From JAOUGY01 sp963825585 (GTDB lineage Bacteria > Actinomycetota > Acidimicrobiia > Spongiisociales > ZC4RG35): 64,000 nt of DNA. The stretch covers positions 496,001 to 560,000 of the forward strand of contig CAWGTX010000006.1 in the NCBI GenBank assembly GCA_963825585.1, given 5' to 3'. The notes below the pieces were generated by a model. The model saw only the letters and a list, made by a program, of their open reading frames with translations, was not told where the DNA came from and ran no database searches. Shown one piece after another: positions 10,088 to 21,347 of the stretch. Positions within the stretch are counted from its first letter, which is position 1, and each line of letters begins with the position of its first letter. The translations under genes and the position numbers were made by a program.

Positions 10088-10138
10088 CGACCAGATTGCT
10101 CGTGCGGTTTCCCCATCCGGGCTAGTAGAAGGTGTGAA

Positions 10139-10624
10139 GTGATCGAGACCGTCATGACCGAGCGGCTGCAGCTGGAACCGCTCTCTGAGACACATGCAGC
10201 CGAGATGGTTTCCGTGCTCGCCGATCCCTCGCTCTACGAGTTCATCGGGGGCGCCCCGCCGTCCCTGAACGACTTGCAGGCCCAGTACCGGGCACAGGTG
10301 GCAGGATCAGGGGACGAGCGAGAGGTTTGGCTGAACTGGGTGATCCGCCTGGAGGGTGTGGCAGTTGGGTTCGTGCAGGCCACGGTGACGGGTTCGGTGT
10401 CCGACGTTGCCTGGGTAGTCGGCGCCGCCTGGCAGGGTCGGGGCATCGCCACGGAAGCCGCTCGAGCGATGTGCGACTGGCTGACCACCGTTGGTGTATC
10501 GCGACTCGAGGCCCATGTTCATCCGGCCCACGTCGCTTCGCAGCGCGTTGCCGCCGCCCTCGGCCTGATCGACTCGAAGGAGATCGACGACGAGGGCGAG
10601 AGCATCTGGCGTTGGAGCGCCTGA
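10139..10624 (+). CDS. GNAT-family N-acetyltransferase (RimJ/RimL-like)
   Basis: 161 aa. TERLQLEPLSETHAAEM at the start and the acetyl-CoA loop VVGAAWQGRGIATEAARAM are typical of the RimJ/RimL/acetyltransf_3 subgroup, with ASQRVAAALGL as the final motif. GTG at 10139 is preceded by AAGGTG; an ATG 15 nt further in is possible. Substrate unknown. Convergent with the E2 gene. Confidence 0.83.
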   Translation: MIETVMTERLQLEPLSETHAAEMVSVLADPSLYEFIGGAPPSLNDLQAQYRAQVAGSGDEREVWLNWVIRLEGVAVGFVQATVTGSVSDVAWVVGAAWQGRGIATEAARAMCDWLTTVGVSRLEAHVHPAHVASQRVAAALGLIDSKEIDDEGESIWRWSA

Positions 10625-10666
10625 GGCAGTCCGTCACACCGCCCTGCCATTGCCGCACGATCGGTC

Positions 10667-11980
10667 TCAGGCGAGGAACAGCGCCGGTTCGGTGAGATTC
10701 TCGATGACCATCGCCATGAACCGTCGACCCTCGCCGCCATCAACCACCCGGTGATCGTACGACAGTGACAGCGGCATGACCGGGGCGATCTCGACCCTCC
10801 CATCGTTGGCCACCGGGGTCTCCACCGCTCTACCTACCGAGAGGATCCCGATCGTTCCGTACGGCACGATCGGCGTCCCAAGACCGCCTCCCACCGCCCC
10901 GATGTTGGAAACAGTGAACGTCTGGCCGGTGAGTTCCGTTGGCGTCAGACTCCGTCGTTTGGCGCCCTCGCCCAGTCTCCGCACCTCGGCGGCGAGCTCC
11001 AGGATGGAACGAGAGCCGGCGTCGGTGATCACTGCGACCACGAGGCCTTCCGGTGTGTCAACGGCCACACCGACATCGTGGCGGCCGTGGACGATGAGGT
11101 CGTCGCCGTCGAGGGTGGCGTTGAAGGAGGGGAACGACCGGAGGGCGGGGACCACCGCCGCCACGATCAGGGCGTCGACGGGTACCGGTGTTTCGTGCCG
11201 TGCCGAGAGCGCCTTCCTGACCGCCAGCAGGCGGGTTGCATCGACGGTGTCGAAGGTCGTGACATGGGGTATCTCGTTCCACGACCTGGTCATGTTGGCG
11301 GCGATCGTGCGCCGAAGCCGCGAGAGCGGCTTCCGCTCGTCTCCGGCATCGGCTGCCGGTCCGGGGCTCGGAGCGGATGCTCCGGCCTCGGCCGGCTCGG
11401 CGGTTGGAGGCGTCGGCTCCGCATCCTCGACCACCTGTGACCTGACTTCGGGCGAGCCGGCGGCTGCCGTCACGTCCTCCCGGGTGATGCGACCACCGGG
11501 TCCGGTCCCGGTGACGGTGTCGAGCGACACGCCGAGATCGCGGGCGAGTCTGCGGACCACCGGCAGCGCCAGGAGCTTCTGGCTGTCTCCTCGGCCAGGT
11601 TGCGGGGTAGACAACGTCAGATCCACCGCCTCCGAGGAAATGGTCCCCACGATCGGTGCGACCTCCGGGCTCGGCTCTGGTGCGGAGTCGCCAGACATCG
11701 TGTCGACCTGACCGGCTCCCTCCGTCCCACCCCACGTCTCGCCGGGAGCCCCGACGACGACCAGGATCTCACCCACTGGCAGGATGTCGCCTTCCGAGGC
11801 TCCATGGTGGAGGACCACTCCGGCGTAGGGGGACGGTATCTCGACCACCGCCTTGTCGGTCTCGACCTCGACAACCGTCTGGTCGATCGCCACCGTTTCG
11901 CCGACCGGGATGTGCCAGCGGACGATCTCGGCTTCGGTGAGACCCTCACCTATGTCTGGAAGTCTGAATTCCTGGGCCAT
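10667..11980 (-). CDS. 2-oxoacid dehydrogenase complex E2 (dihydrolipoamide acyltransferase)
   Basis: 437 aa. One lipoyl domain (about 1-78) with lipoylated Lys43 in VETDKAVVEIPSP, an Ala/Pro/Glu-rich linker, a peripheral-subunit-binding domain (about 136-172; PVVRRLARDLGV, GTGPGGRITREDV), a second linker and a catalytic domain ending with DHRVVDGGEG. It transfers the acyl group from E1 to CoA. The pyruvate complex and the branched-chain 2-oxoacid complex cannot be separated by eye. Last gene of the E1 alpha-E1 beta-E2 operon; no E3 is present in the window. Confidence 0.93.
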   Translation of the reverse strand: MAQEFRLPDIGEGLTEAEIVRWHIPVGETVAIDQTVVEVETDKAVVEIPSPYAGVVLHHGASEGDILPVGEILVVVGAPGETWGGTEGAGQVDTMSGDSAPEPSPEVAPIVGTISSEAVDLTLSTPQPGRGDSQKLLALPVVRRLARDLGVSLDTVTGTGPGGRITREDVTAAAGSPEVRSQVVEDAEPTPPTAEPAEAGASAPSPGPAADAGDERKPLSRLRRTIAANMTRSWNEIPHVTTFDTVDATRLLAVRKALSARHETPVPVDALIVAAVVPALRSFPSFNATLDGDDLIVHGRHDVGVAVDTPEGLVVAVITDAGSRSILELAAEVRRLGEGAKRRSLTPTELTGQTFTVSNIGAVGGGLGTPIVPYGTIGILSVGRAVETPVANDGRVEIAPVMPLSLSYDHRVVDGGEGRRFMAMVIENLTEPALFLA

Positions 11981-12041
11981 CGGTCACCGTCCTGTTCTCA
12001 TGAACTGCCGATCGTGCGCAACGCCCCGGTGCATGCGCCGG

Positions 12042-13019
12042 TCATGCTCCGAGCACCTGTTCGACGGCACCAACCACACGACCCACACCGGGCAGATAGT
12101 GGTGTTCGGATCGCTTCAGCGGGAACACCGTGTCCCAACCGGTCACCCTCAGCACCGGTGCCTGCAGGTGATAGAGGCACCGCTCCTGGATCTGGGCGGC
12201 GATCTCGGCTCCGAAGCCGGCGGTTCTGGGCGCTTCGTGCACCACCACCGCCCGACCGGTTCGGGCCACCGACGTCACGATCGTGTCGACGTCGAGCGGA
12301 ACCAGGCTGCGGATATCGATCACCTCGGCGGAGACACCGCTGTCGGCCAGCAGCGCCGATGCCTCGCGTAGCTCCTTCATCATCGCCCCCCAGCCGATCA
12401 ACGTCACGTCGTCACCGGCCCGCTCGATGGCGGCCGAACCCAGCGGAACGACGAACGAGTGGTCCACCACCTCTTCCTTGACAGCCCGGTACAGCCGAAT
12501 CGGTTCGAGGAAGATCACCGGATCGGGATCCTCGATCGCCGCACGCAGCATCCCGGCACCGTCGACCGGACGCGAAGCGACGACGACCTTGAGGCCGGGT
12601 GTGTGGGCATAGATCGCCTCGGCGGACTCCGAATGGTGCTCGGCCGCCCCGATGCCACCACCGTACGGAATTCGAATGACGAGGGGAGCCGTGAACCGGT
12701 GCCGTGAGCGATGTCGGATGCGGGCGACGTGATTGATCACCTGGTCGAAGGCCGGGTACGAGAAGCCCATGAATTGCATCTCGAGAATGGGACGGACCCC
12801 ACCGACCGCCATCCCGAAGCCCACTCCGGCGATGGCCGACTCGGCCACGGGTGTGTCGATGACCCGCTCGGCACCGTGTTTGGCCAGCAGACCGTCGGTG
12901 ATGCGGAACACACCGCCGGTTCGACCCACGTCCTCGCCCATGATCACGGTCTCGGGAATCTCGGTGAGCGCCTGGTCGAGGCTCCGATTGAGCGCCTGGG
13001 CGAGCGTGAGAACGGTCAC
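12042..13019 (-). CDS. 2-oxoacid dehydrogenase E1 component, beta subunit
   Basis: 325 aa. Transketolase-type pyrimidine-binding domain with MGEDVGRTGGVFRITDGL, DTPVAESAIAGVGFGMA, PYGGGIGAAEHHSES and a C-terminal domain with ERAGDDVTLIGWG. It works with the alpha subunit to decarboxylate the 2-oxoacid on thiamine diphosphate. GTG start at 13019 overlaps the alpha-subunit stop by 4 bp (GTGA), so the longer upstream reading is not used. It precedes E2 by 61 bp. Confidence 0.94.
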   Translation of the reverse strand: MTVLTLAQALNRSLDQALTEIPETVIMGEDVGRTGGVFRITDGLLAKHGAERVIDTPVAESAIAGVGFGMAVGGVRPILEMQFMGFSYPAFDQVINHVARIRHRSRHRFTAPLVIRIPYGGGIGAAEHHSESAEAIYAHTPGLKVVVASRPVDGAGMLRAAIEDPDPVIFLEPIRLYRAVKEEVVDHSFVVPLGSAAIERAGDDVTLIGWGAMMKELREASALLADSGVSAEVIDIRSLVPLDVDTIVTSVARTGRAVVVHEAPRTAGFGAEIAAQIQERCLYHLQAPVLRVTGWDTVFPLKRSEHHYLPGVGRVVGAVEQVLGA

Positions 13020-14041
13020 TCCGACTCCTCCGCCCACCGCAACTGCTCGGTCAGGATGGGAGGCAGCTCGGCGAACATCCCGCTGAACACATCGGAGAGG
13101 CTCGGCTGTTCGAGATCCTCGGCGGCGGCCACGGCTCTCTCGATCTCTTGCGCCGCCATCTCCTCCACCTGGTCCTGCCAGTCCTGGGACCACCGGTCAC
13201 GCTCGGACAGGTAGAGCCTCACGCGTTCCAGTGGATCGCGCCGGCGCCATGTGGCGGCGTCGTCCTCGGTTCGGTACCTCGATGGATCGTCGGCGGTGGT
13301 GTGCGGACCGAGTCGGTACGTGACCGCTTCGATGAGCGTAGGGCCGCCTCCCATTCGGGCTCGGGTGACCGCCTCACGTGCTGCTTCGTAGACAGCGAAG
13401 AGATCGTTCCCATCCACCTGCAGGCCCGGCATCCCGTATGCGAGCGCCTTCTGGGCGATGGTCTCGGAGGCCGTCTGTGAGTCGCGCGGCATCGAGATCG
13501 CCCAGCCATTGTTCTGGCACACGAACACGCAGCCCACCTCGAACACCGCCGCGAAGTTCATGGCCTCGTGGAAGTCCCCCTCGGAGGTGGCACCGTCACC
13601 GAAGTAGGTCACGGCGATCCGGTCGCTTCCCTTCAGTCGCTCGGCCCACGCCAATCCCACGGCGTGCACCATGTGACCCCCGACGGTGATGGAGGGAGGC
13701 ATGATGTTGACCGGAACCGGTGGGGACCCACCCCGCTCGTCGCCGGTCCTCCCGGCGAAGAGGAGATCCATCGGATAGCCCTGCATCCACATGGCAGCCG
13801 CGTCGCGATAGGTCGCCACCATCCAGTCGTCCGGGTTGAGAGCGGCGGCGCTCCCGACCTGCGCTGCCTCCTGGCCCTCGAACGAGGCGTAGGTGGCGAG
13901 GCGCCCTTGCTTTTGGAGTGCAGTGGACTTCCTGTCGTAGGTGCGGGCGAACACCATCGCCCGGTACAGCCTGACAGCCATGTCGAGGTCGAACGGTGCG
14001 TCGGCGACGAGATCGCCCGAAGGAGTCAGGATCTGCAGCAT
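13016..14041 (-). CDS. 2-oxoacid dehydrogenase E1 component, alpha subunit
   Basis: 341 aa. Contains the thiamine diphosphate motif GDGATSEGDFHEAMNFA ending in the distal Asn pair of CQNNGWAIS, the phospho-loop region YRLGPHTTADDPSRYR, and the family start LYRAMVFARTYDRK. It heads the operon. There is no clear Shine-Dalgarno; TAGCCT lies 12 nt before the ATG, consistent with a very short leader. A branched-chain oxoacid substrate would fit with icmF in the window, but this is inference. Confidence 0.94.
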   Translation of the reverse strand: MLQILTPSGDLVADAPFDLDMAVRLYRAMVFARTYDRKSTALQKQGRLATYASFEGQEAAQVGSAAALNPDDWMVATYRDAAAMWMQGYPMDLLFAGRTGDERGGSPPVPVNIMPPSITVGGHMVHAVGLAWAERLKGSDRIAVTYFGDGATSEGDFHEAMNFAAVFEVGCVFVCQNNGWAISMPRDSQTASETIAQKALAYGMPGLQVDGNDLFAVYEAAREAVTRARMGGGPTLIEAVTYRLGPHTTADDPSRYRTEDDAATWRRRDPLERVRLYLSERDRWSQDWQDQVEEMAAQEIERAVAAAEDLEQPSLSDVFSGMFAELPPILTEQLRWAEESE

Positions 14042-14145
14042 TGTGACCGAATCAGGCTAACTGAACCGAGGAGGGCAGAGGAAGGCGGAGGAAGGCGGGA
14101 TGCTCGTCCACCGTGGTCCGTTCACGTGCCCGACCCGTAGCTCGC

Positions 14146-16536
<2,391 letters not shown>

Positions 16537-16630
16537 GTGTACCCGAACATACACGCAGCCGGGGGCTGCGCCAAGGATTTCACGCGCGTAGAGCGCGATC
16601 GCTCGCGCAGCCAGTGAGGGAGGTGGTCGC

Positions 16631-16725
16631 CAGGTCCACGTTTCAGCAGGTCCACAGGACCGGAACCCATGGTGTCTCGTGTCGACTCGTCGACCTGATC
16701 GTCGACCTGTTGACTCGTCGACCTG
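16631..16725. repeat. Dispersed inverted 9-mers (CAGGTCSAC / GTCGACCTG)
   Basis: In the ftsK-rnj gap, CAGGTCCAC occurs at 16631 and 16647, and the near-inverse GTCGACCTG at 16689, 16701 and 16717. Such opposed copies could fold into alternative hairpins. No known site is matched. The rest of the 212-bp gap holds the ftsK promoter region. Confidence 0.6.
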
Positions 16726-16748
16726 TAGATGCTGAAGTCCCGCTTCGG

Positions 16749-18386
16749 TCAGAGGTCCATGACCACCGGGAGGATGACCGGCTTGCGGGAGGTTTCGGCG
16801 CGTATCACCGTCGCCGCCGCCTGCCGCACAGCCTGCTGGAGCGCGTTGGTGTCGAAGCCGCCGTTGCCGGCTCGATCGACGACCGCCTGGCGAACCGCTT
16901 CGGCCGCCTTGAGCAAGACCGGCTCGGGAGCGTCCATCAGCCCATGACTATCGAGGTCGGGACCGAAGATGATCTCACCCGTCTGGTGGTTCACGGCGAC
17001 GGTCACCACCACCACACCCTCGTCGGCCAGGTGGCTGCGGTCACGAAGCACCGCCCGCTTGACGTCACCGAAGCTCGATCCGTCCAGATACACGTACCCG
17101 GCCTCGAACGCTCTGCGCTCCACCCTCGTCTCATCGCCATCGACCACTACCGAATCCCCGTCCTCGAGCACCTCCACCCACGGCACTCCCATCGTCCGGG
17201 CGAGCCCGGCGTGGGCGTGCAGATGGCGGTACTCGCCATGGATGGGCACGAACGCCTTGGGACGGACGACGTTGAGGAACGTGAGGAGCTCCTCGCGGTT
17301 GGCGTGACCGGACACGTGAACCCGGGCGTTGCGACCGTGGAACACGCGGGCGCCCTTACGGATCAGACGGCTGATGACCTTCGACACCGCAGTTTCGTTC
17401 CCCGGAATGGGGGTGGCCGAGATCAGCACGGTGTCGTCGTCGTCGAGTTTCACCCATTTGTGGCGACCCTGCGCCATCAGCGAAAGGGCAGCGAAAGGCT
17501 CGCCCTGGCTCCCGGTCGTGATCAGCAACTGGTGCTTGGCGGGCAGCTCAACGAGTTGCTCGATGTCGACCAGAGCGTGATCGGGAATGTCGATCTTGCC
17601 CAGCTCGCGGCCGACCTCCGTGTTGCGCTGCATCGAGCGACCGAAGAAGGCGATGGTCCGGCCGGTTGCCAGCCCGGCGTCGACGATCTGCTGGACACGG
17701 TGGATGTGCGACGAGAAACAGGCAGCGATCACCCGGCCGGGGGCGTCGCGCATGATGTCGCGGATCGGGTCGGCGAGGGAGCGCTCCGAAGGCACAAAGC
17801 CGGGGTTCTCGGCGTTGGTGGAATCCGACAGCAGGAGTCGCACGCCCTTCTTGCCCAGCTCGGCGAACGCCGGCAGATCGGTCGGTTTCCGATCGATCGG
17901 GGTGGGATCGAGCTTGAAGTCACCGGAGTGGACGATGATGCCCTCGGGGGTGTCGAACGCCACCGCGGTGGCATCGGGCACGGAATGACTCACGGGGATC
18001 AGCTGGAACTTGAACGGACCGTGTTTGCGCCACGTCAACGTCTCGACTGGGTGGAACGACGCGCTCACACCCAATTCCTCCACCCTTCCCCGGGCCAGTT
18101 CCAGGGTGAGCTTGGTGCTGTAGACCGGGACGTTGAGGTCGCGGAGGAAGTAGGCGAGGGCGCCCACGTGGTCCTCGTGGCCGTGGGTGAGGATCACGCA
18201 CTCGACATCCTGTTGCCGAGCGACCAGCCAGCTCCAATCGGGAAAGACCAGGTCGACCCCGAGCATGTCTTCCTCGGGGAACATGAGCCCGACATCGACG
18301 AGACAGATCTTCCCCTCTATCTCGATCGCTGCACAGTTGCGGCCGATCTCACCGAGACCGCCCAGGAAGGATATTCGTACGCTCAC
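16749..18386 (-). CDS. rnj: Ribonuclease J
   Basis: 545 aa. Metallo-beta-lactamase/beta-CASP ribonuclease with endo- and 5'-exonuclease activity in mRNA decay and rRNA maturation. Zinc motif HGHEDH at residues 68-73, SDSTN segment, beta-CASP motifs, TGSQGEP, SGHANREEL and the late histidine in PIHGEYRHL. Full length for the family. GTG start overlaps the dapA stop by 4 bp (GTGA), so translation is coupled. The dapA-rnj order is common in actinobacteria. Confidence 0.96.
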   Translation of the reverse strand: MSVRISFLGGLGEIGRNCAAIEIEGKICLVDVGLMFPEEDMLGVDLVFPDWSWLVARQQDVECVILTHGHEDHVGALAYFLRDLNVPVYSTKLTLELARGRVEELGVSASFHPVETLTWRKHGPFKFQLIPVSHSVPDATAVAFDTPEGIIVHSGDFKLDPTPIDRKPTDLPAFAELGKKGVRLLLSDSTNAENPGFVPSERSLADPIRDIMRDAPGRVIAACFSSHIHRVQQIVDAGLATGRTIAFFGRSMQRNTEVGRELGKIDIPDHALVDIEQLVELPAKHQLLITTGSQGEPFAALSLMAQGRHKWVKLDDDDTVLISATPIPGNETAVSKVISRLIRKGARVFHGRNARVHVSGHANREELLTFLNVVRPKAFVPIHGEYRHLHAHAGLARTMGVPWVEVLEDGDSVVVDGDETRVERRAFEAGYVYLDGSSFGDVKRAVLRDRSHLADEGVVVVTVAVNHQTGEIIFGPDLDSHGLMDAPEPVLLKAAEAVRQAVVDRAGNGGFDTNALQQAVRQAAATVIRAETSRKPVILPVVMDL

Positions 18387-19261
18387 GTGACCTGCACGCT
18401 AGCCATCGCATCCTTGATCGCCTGCACCGTGTGCTCCGAGGCGTCGACCATCGGAAGACGTGGATGACCCACCGGCTCCCACAGCGCCGACATCGCCGAC
18501 TTCACCGGAGAGGGGTTGGTTTCGAGGAAACAGGCCCAGCACATCGGCAGCAGCACCTGATGGAGCCGCCTGGCCTCGAGGTAGTCGCCCGAGTTCGCCG
18601 CCGAGACCATCGCCTTGACCTGGCGCCCGACGAGATGCGAGATCACCGAGACCACCCCGATCGCGCCGACCGCCATCATCGGCCACGTGTAGGAGTCCTG
18701 ACCCGAGTAGACGGCCAGGTTCGGAATCGTTCGCACCGTCTCGGACGTGAAATCGAGGTCCATCACCGCATCCTTGGTGGCAACCACGTTGGGATGTTCC
18801 GCCAGGGCGGCAAGGGTGGCGAGCTCGATTCTCCGGCCCGTCCGTCCTGGGATGTTGTACACGAGCACGGGGAGACCGGTGGAGTCGGCGATCGCTTCGA
18901 AGTGAGCACGAATCCCGGCTTGCTCCGGCTTGTTGTAGTAGGGCGTGACGGCCATGAGACCGTGCACACCCATGTCGGCCGCCCGCTTGGAGAGGTGGAC
19001 CGACTCGGCGGTGTCATAGGTCCCGGTGCCGGCGATGACCTTCGCCCTGTCCCCCACCGCGTCGACGACCGTCCGGTACAACGCCACCTTCTCGTCGAAG
19101 CTCAGCGTGGGAGACTCACCGGTCGTCCCGGTGACGACCAGCCCATCCGAGCCGGTGTCGACCAGGAATCTGGCCAACCTCCAGGTGCGCTCGTGATCGA
19201 CGCCGCCGGCGTCGTCGAAGGGGGTGATCATGGCGGTCAGCATCTCGCCGAACGGCACCAT
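18383..19261 (-). CDS. dapA: 4-hydroxy-tetrahydrodipicolinate synthase
   Basis: 292 aa. Condenses pyruvate with aspartate semialdehyde in lysine and diaminopimelate synthesis. Schiff-base Lys163 (VVATKDAVMD), Tyr135 and Arg140 (VYNIPGRTG), and the TGTTGE motif near residue 44 are all present. The ATG at 19261 is chosen because GAGGAG lies 6 nt upstream; longer in-frame versions have no support. Coupled to rnj. dapB lies about 5 kb away in a separate operon. Confidence 0.96.
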   Translation of the reverse strand: MVPFGEMLTAMITPFDDAGGVDHERTWRLARFLVDTGSDGLVVTGTTGESPTLSFDEKVALYRTVVDAVGDRAKVIAGTGTYDTAESVHLSKRAADMGVHGLMAVTPYYNKPEQAGIRAHFEAIADSTGLPVLVYNIPGRTGRRIELATLAALAEHPNVVATKDAVMDLDFTSETVRTIPNLAVYSGQDSYTWPMMAVGAIGVVSVISHLVGRQVKAMVSAANSGDYLEARRLHQVLLPMCWACFLETNPSPVKSAMSALWEPVGHPRLPMVDASEHTVQAIKDAMASVQVT

Positions 19262-19323
19262 CGGTGCTCCTCTCTCCATGGTGTCCATGGTAACGGTCTC
19301 ATCGGATGCCTCCGTGGTCGCGG

Positions 19324-19329
19324 TAGATT
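19324..19329 (+). promoter_or_regulatory. Leaderless-type -10 element (TAGATT)
   Basis: TAGATT fits TANNNT and ends 7 nt before the ATG at 19337. No Shine-Dalgarno is present. Transcription would begin at or just before the start codon. Confidence 0.55.
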
Positions 19330-19336
19330 CACGGGT

Positions 19337-20164
19337 ATGAGCCCTCACGTGACCGACGTCTCCACCGCCGACTTCGCCTCGGCGGTCATGCAACGCTCCT
19401 TCGATGTCCCTGTCGTGGTCGACTTCTGGGCCGAATGGTGTGGCCCCTGCAAGGTGCTCGGCCCCACCCTCGAGCGATTGGCGGCCGAGGGCGGGGGCAG
19501 TTGGGAACTCGCCAAGCTCGATGTCGACGCCAACCAGGAACTGGCCATGCAGTTCGGCGTCAAAGGGATCCCCACCGTGATCGCCTTCAAGGACGGTCAA
19601 GCCGTCGCCCAGTTCACCGGTGCACTCCCCGAGGACCAGGTCCGCGACTTCGTGGCCTCACTGGCTCCTTCCGAGCTCGATGTCGCAGCCGAACGCGCCT
19701 ACGTCGCTCTCGACGAAGGCGACGAAGCACTCGCCGAACAGGTGTGGCTGGCGGTCCTCGAGCAGGACCCCGCCCACGAGCTGGCCGGCACCGGCCTCGC
19801 CGGCCTCATGCTCGAGCGAGGGGACCAGGAAGGTGCGTTGGCGCTGCTCGCCCGCCTGGCCCCGACCGAAGCGGTGCGACAGCTCCAGGCTGCGGCGCGG
19901 CTCACCGCGGTCGGCGATCTCGGTGCCCTGGAAGCCGCCGCCGCCGATGGCAGTCCTGAGGCCACGATCGAGTACGGGAAAGCACTCGCCGCCACCGGAG
20001 ACTACGAAGTCGCCCTCGAGAAGCTGATCGAGGTGGTCGCCCTGCGCGACCCCGATCACTCCGACCCCGCCCGACTGGTGGTGCTCGACCTGTTCGAGCT
20101 GCTCGGACCCGACCATCCGTTGACGAGCACGTTTCGCAGGCGGTTGGCGAACGCCCTGTTCTGA
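19337..20164 (+). CDS. Thioredoxin-domain co-chaperone (YbbN/CnoX-like) with TPR-like tail
   Basis: 275 aa. Thioredoxin fold (about 1-110) with WAEWCGPCK active site and cis-Pro segment KGIPTVIAF, then helical repeats rich in Ala/Glu/Leu (about 115-275) resembling TPRs. This arrangement is that of YbbN/CnoX proteins, which act as holdases or redox chaperones. The active CGPC motif is retained here. A preceding stretch in the same frame is antisense to dapA and is not part of the gene. Confidence 0.88.
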   Translation: MSPHVTDVSTADFASAVMQRSFDVPVVVDFWAEWCGPCKVLGPTLERLAAEGGGSWELAKLDVDANQELAMQFGVKGIPTVIAFKDGQAVAQFTGALPEDQVRDFVASLAPSELDVAAERAYVALDEGDEALAEQVWLAVLEQDPAHELAGTGLAGLMLERGDQEGALALLARLAPTEAVRQLQAAARLTAVGDLGALEAAAADGSPEATIEYGKALAATGDYEVALEKLIEVVALRDPDHSDPARLVVLDLFELLGPDHPLTSTFRRRLANALF

Positions 20165-20167
20165 CAT

Positions 20168-20233
20168 GAGCGACGAGCGACGAGCGACGAGCGACGAGCG
20201 ACGAGCGAGATTCGGCTGTTGGCTGGTGGCTGG
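20168..20233. repeat. Heptad tandem arrays (GAGCGAC x5-6, then GGCTGKT-like x3)
   Basis: Five exact GAGCGAC units followed by GAGCGAG (20168-20209), then GGCTGTT, GGCTGGT, GGCTGGA (about 20213-20233). The array starts 3 bp after the thioredoxin gene stop and ends about 47 bp before the lipoprotein start. Confidence 0.88.
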
Positions 20234-20280
20234 AACAAGCACACGCGAAATCTGACCACCCGTCGAGACGTCTCATCAGG

Positions 20281-21285
20281 ATGGCCACTCGTTCCAACGT
20301 CAGAACGTTGCTGACCGTTGTCGCGGTGTCGACGGCGATCAGTGGCTGTGCCGCCACGGCTGTGGCGCCACCGACCTCGCAGGCGACGGTGACAACTGTC
20401 GTTGTGTCGACGTCGACGTCGATGCCTTCGCCGAGGGTGTCCGGACCGGACGCCGACGGCACCTACACGACGGTGTTGGCGACGGCAGATGCCTTCGAAT
20501 CGTGCTGGGCCGAGCGTGAGCCGGACGAATATCTACTCGCCGTTCAGGCGTGGTCGTTCGGAGTGAGCCCCCCCGAGCTGTCACACGTGACCGACGGCGT
20601 CGCCCAGCCCCCAGAAGACGTGCCCGGCACGACCGCCTCCACACGACCGCGAACGGGAGAGACCGACCCTGCGGAGCATCGCCATACCGTCGAGGATGCC
20701 TTCGCCAGGCTTGCCATGATCGCCGATCAGGGTCCGGACAGCCTCTCGGTTGTGTTCGATCAGAACCTGTGCCATCCGAGAATGATCGGCGTGGACTTCG
20801 ACGTCGACGCTTTCGATGACGAGGTCACGTTCGAATACACCGTCATCCCCGCCGGTAAAGGCGATGTCGCTCTCGTCCCGGTGACATCCGCCACGGTGGA
20901 CGGGAGGAGCTATCGAGTCGAACTCGACGACGGCACCGCCTTCATCGGCGACCCGTTCGTGTGGCAGGCATGTCGAGACACCGTGCCGGCAGGGTGCGGA
21001 GCACTCGTCGTCAGGGACTCCGCGGTTCAGGTCGTGTACTCGGTGGCAGCGGTACCGGACGAGTCGACCGGCTGGTGGAGGCTGCCCACTTTGGGGGCCA
21101 TCAAGGTGGAGGACGGCGCCGTGGTGCTGTGGGAGGGAGCGAGGATCGAACTCGAGAGCGACTTCGGGCCACTCACCAACGGCGAGGAGCCGGTGTGCCA
21201 GTCGTTCAACGCCGGCGACACAGTGGGAGCGGAACTCTTCATTGACCCGTCGACGCTCCAGGGGGTCGGCTACACCTGTTGGTGA
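20281..21285 (+). CDS. Putative secreted lipoprotein of unknown function
   Basis: 334 aa. Signal peptide with lipobox ISGC (Cys23), then a Thr/Ser/Pro-rich spacer typical of surface lipoproteins. The segment SLSVVFDQNLCHPRMIGVDF followed by DDEVTFEYTV resembles DUF6174-like domains, and paired cysteines in the second half (WQACRDTVPAGCG and two near the end) suggest disulfides. No enzymatic motif. Monocistronic or followed by the cyclophilin gene after 62 bp. Confidence 0.72.
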   Translation: MATRSNVRTLLTVVAVSTAISGCAATAVAPPTSQATVTTVVVSTSTSMPSPRVSGPDADGTYTTVLATADAFESCWAEREPDEYLLAVQAWSFGVSPPELSHVTDGVAQPPEDVPGTTASTRPRTGETDPAEHRHTVEDAFARLAMIADQGPDSLSVVFDQNLCHPRMIGVDFDVDAFDDEVTFEYTVIPAGKGDVALVPVTSATVDGRSYRVELDDGTAFIGDPFVWQACRDTVPAGCGALVVRDSAVQVVYSVAAVPDESTGWWRLPTLGAIKVEDGAVVLWEGARIELESDFGPLTNGEEPVCQSFNAGDTVGAELFIDPSTLQGVGYTCW

Positions 21286-21347
21286 GGCATTTCCGCTGCT
21301 TGGCGGAAGATGGTTAGCGTTGCCGTATCCGATCCGAAAGGACCTTC

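Noticed and set aside
18431..19336. N-terminal extension of the thioredoxin-TPR protein
   Set aside because: The extension is antisense to dapA, and a leaderless -10 element supports the ATG at 19337.
20168..20209. Possible CRISPR array
   Set aside because: Units are 7 bp with no spacers, and no cas genes are present.
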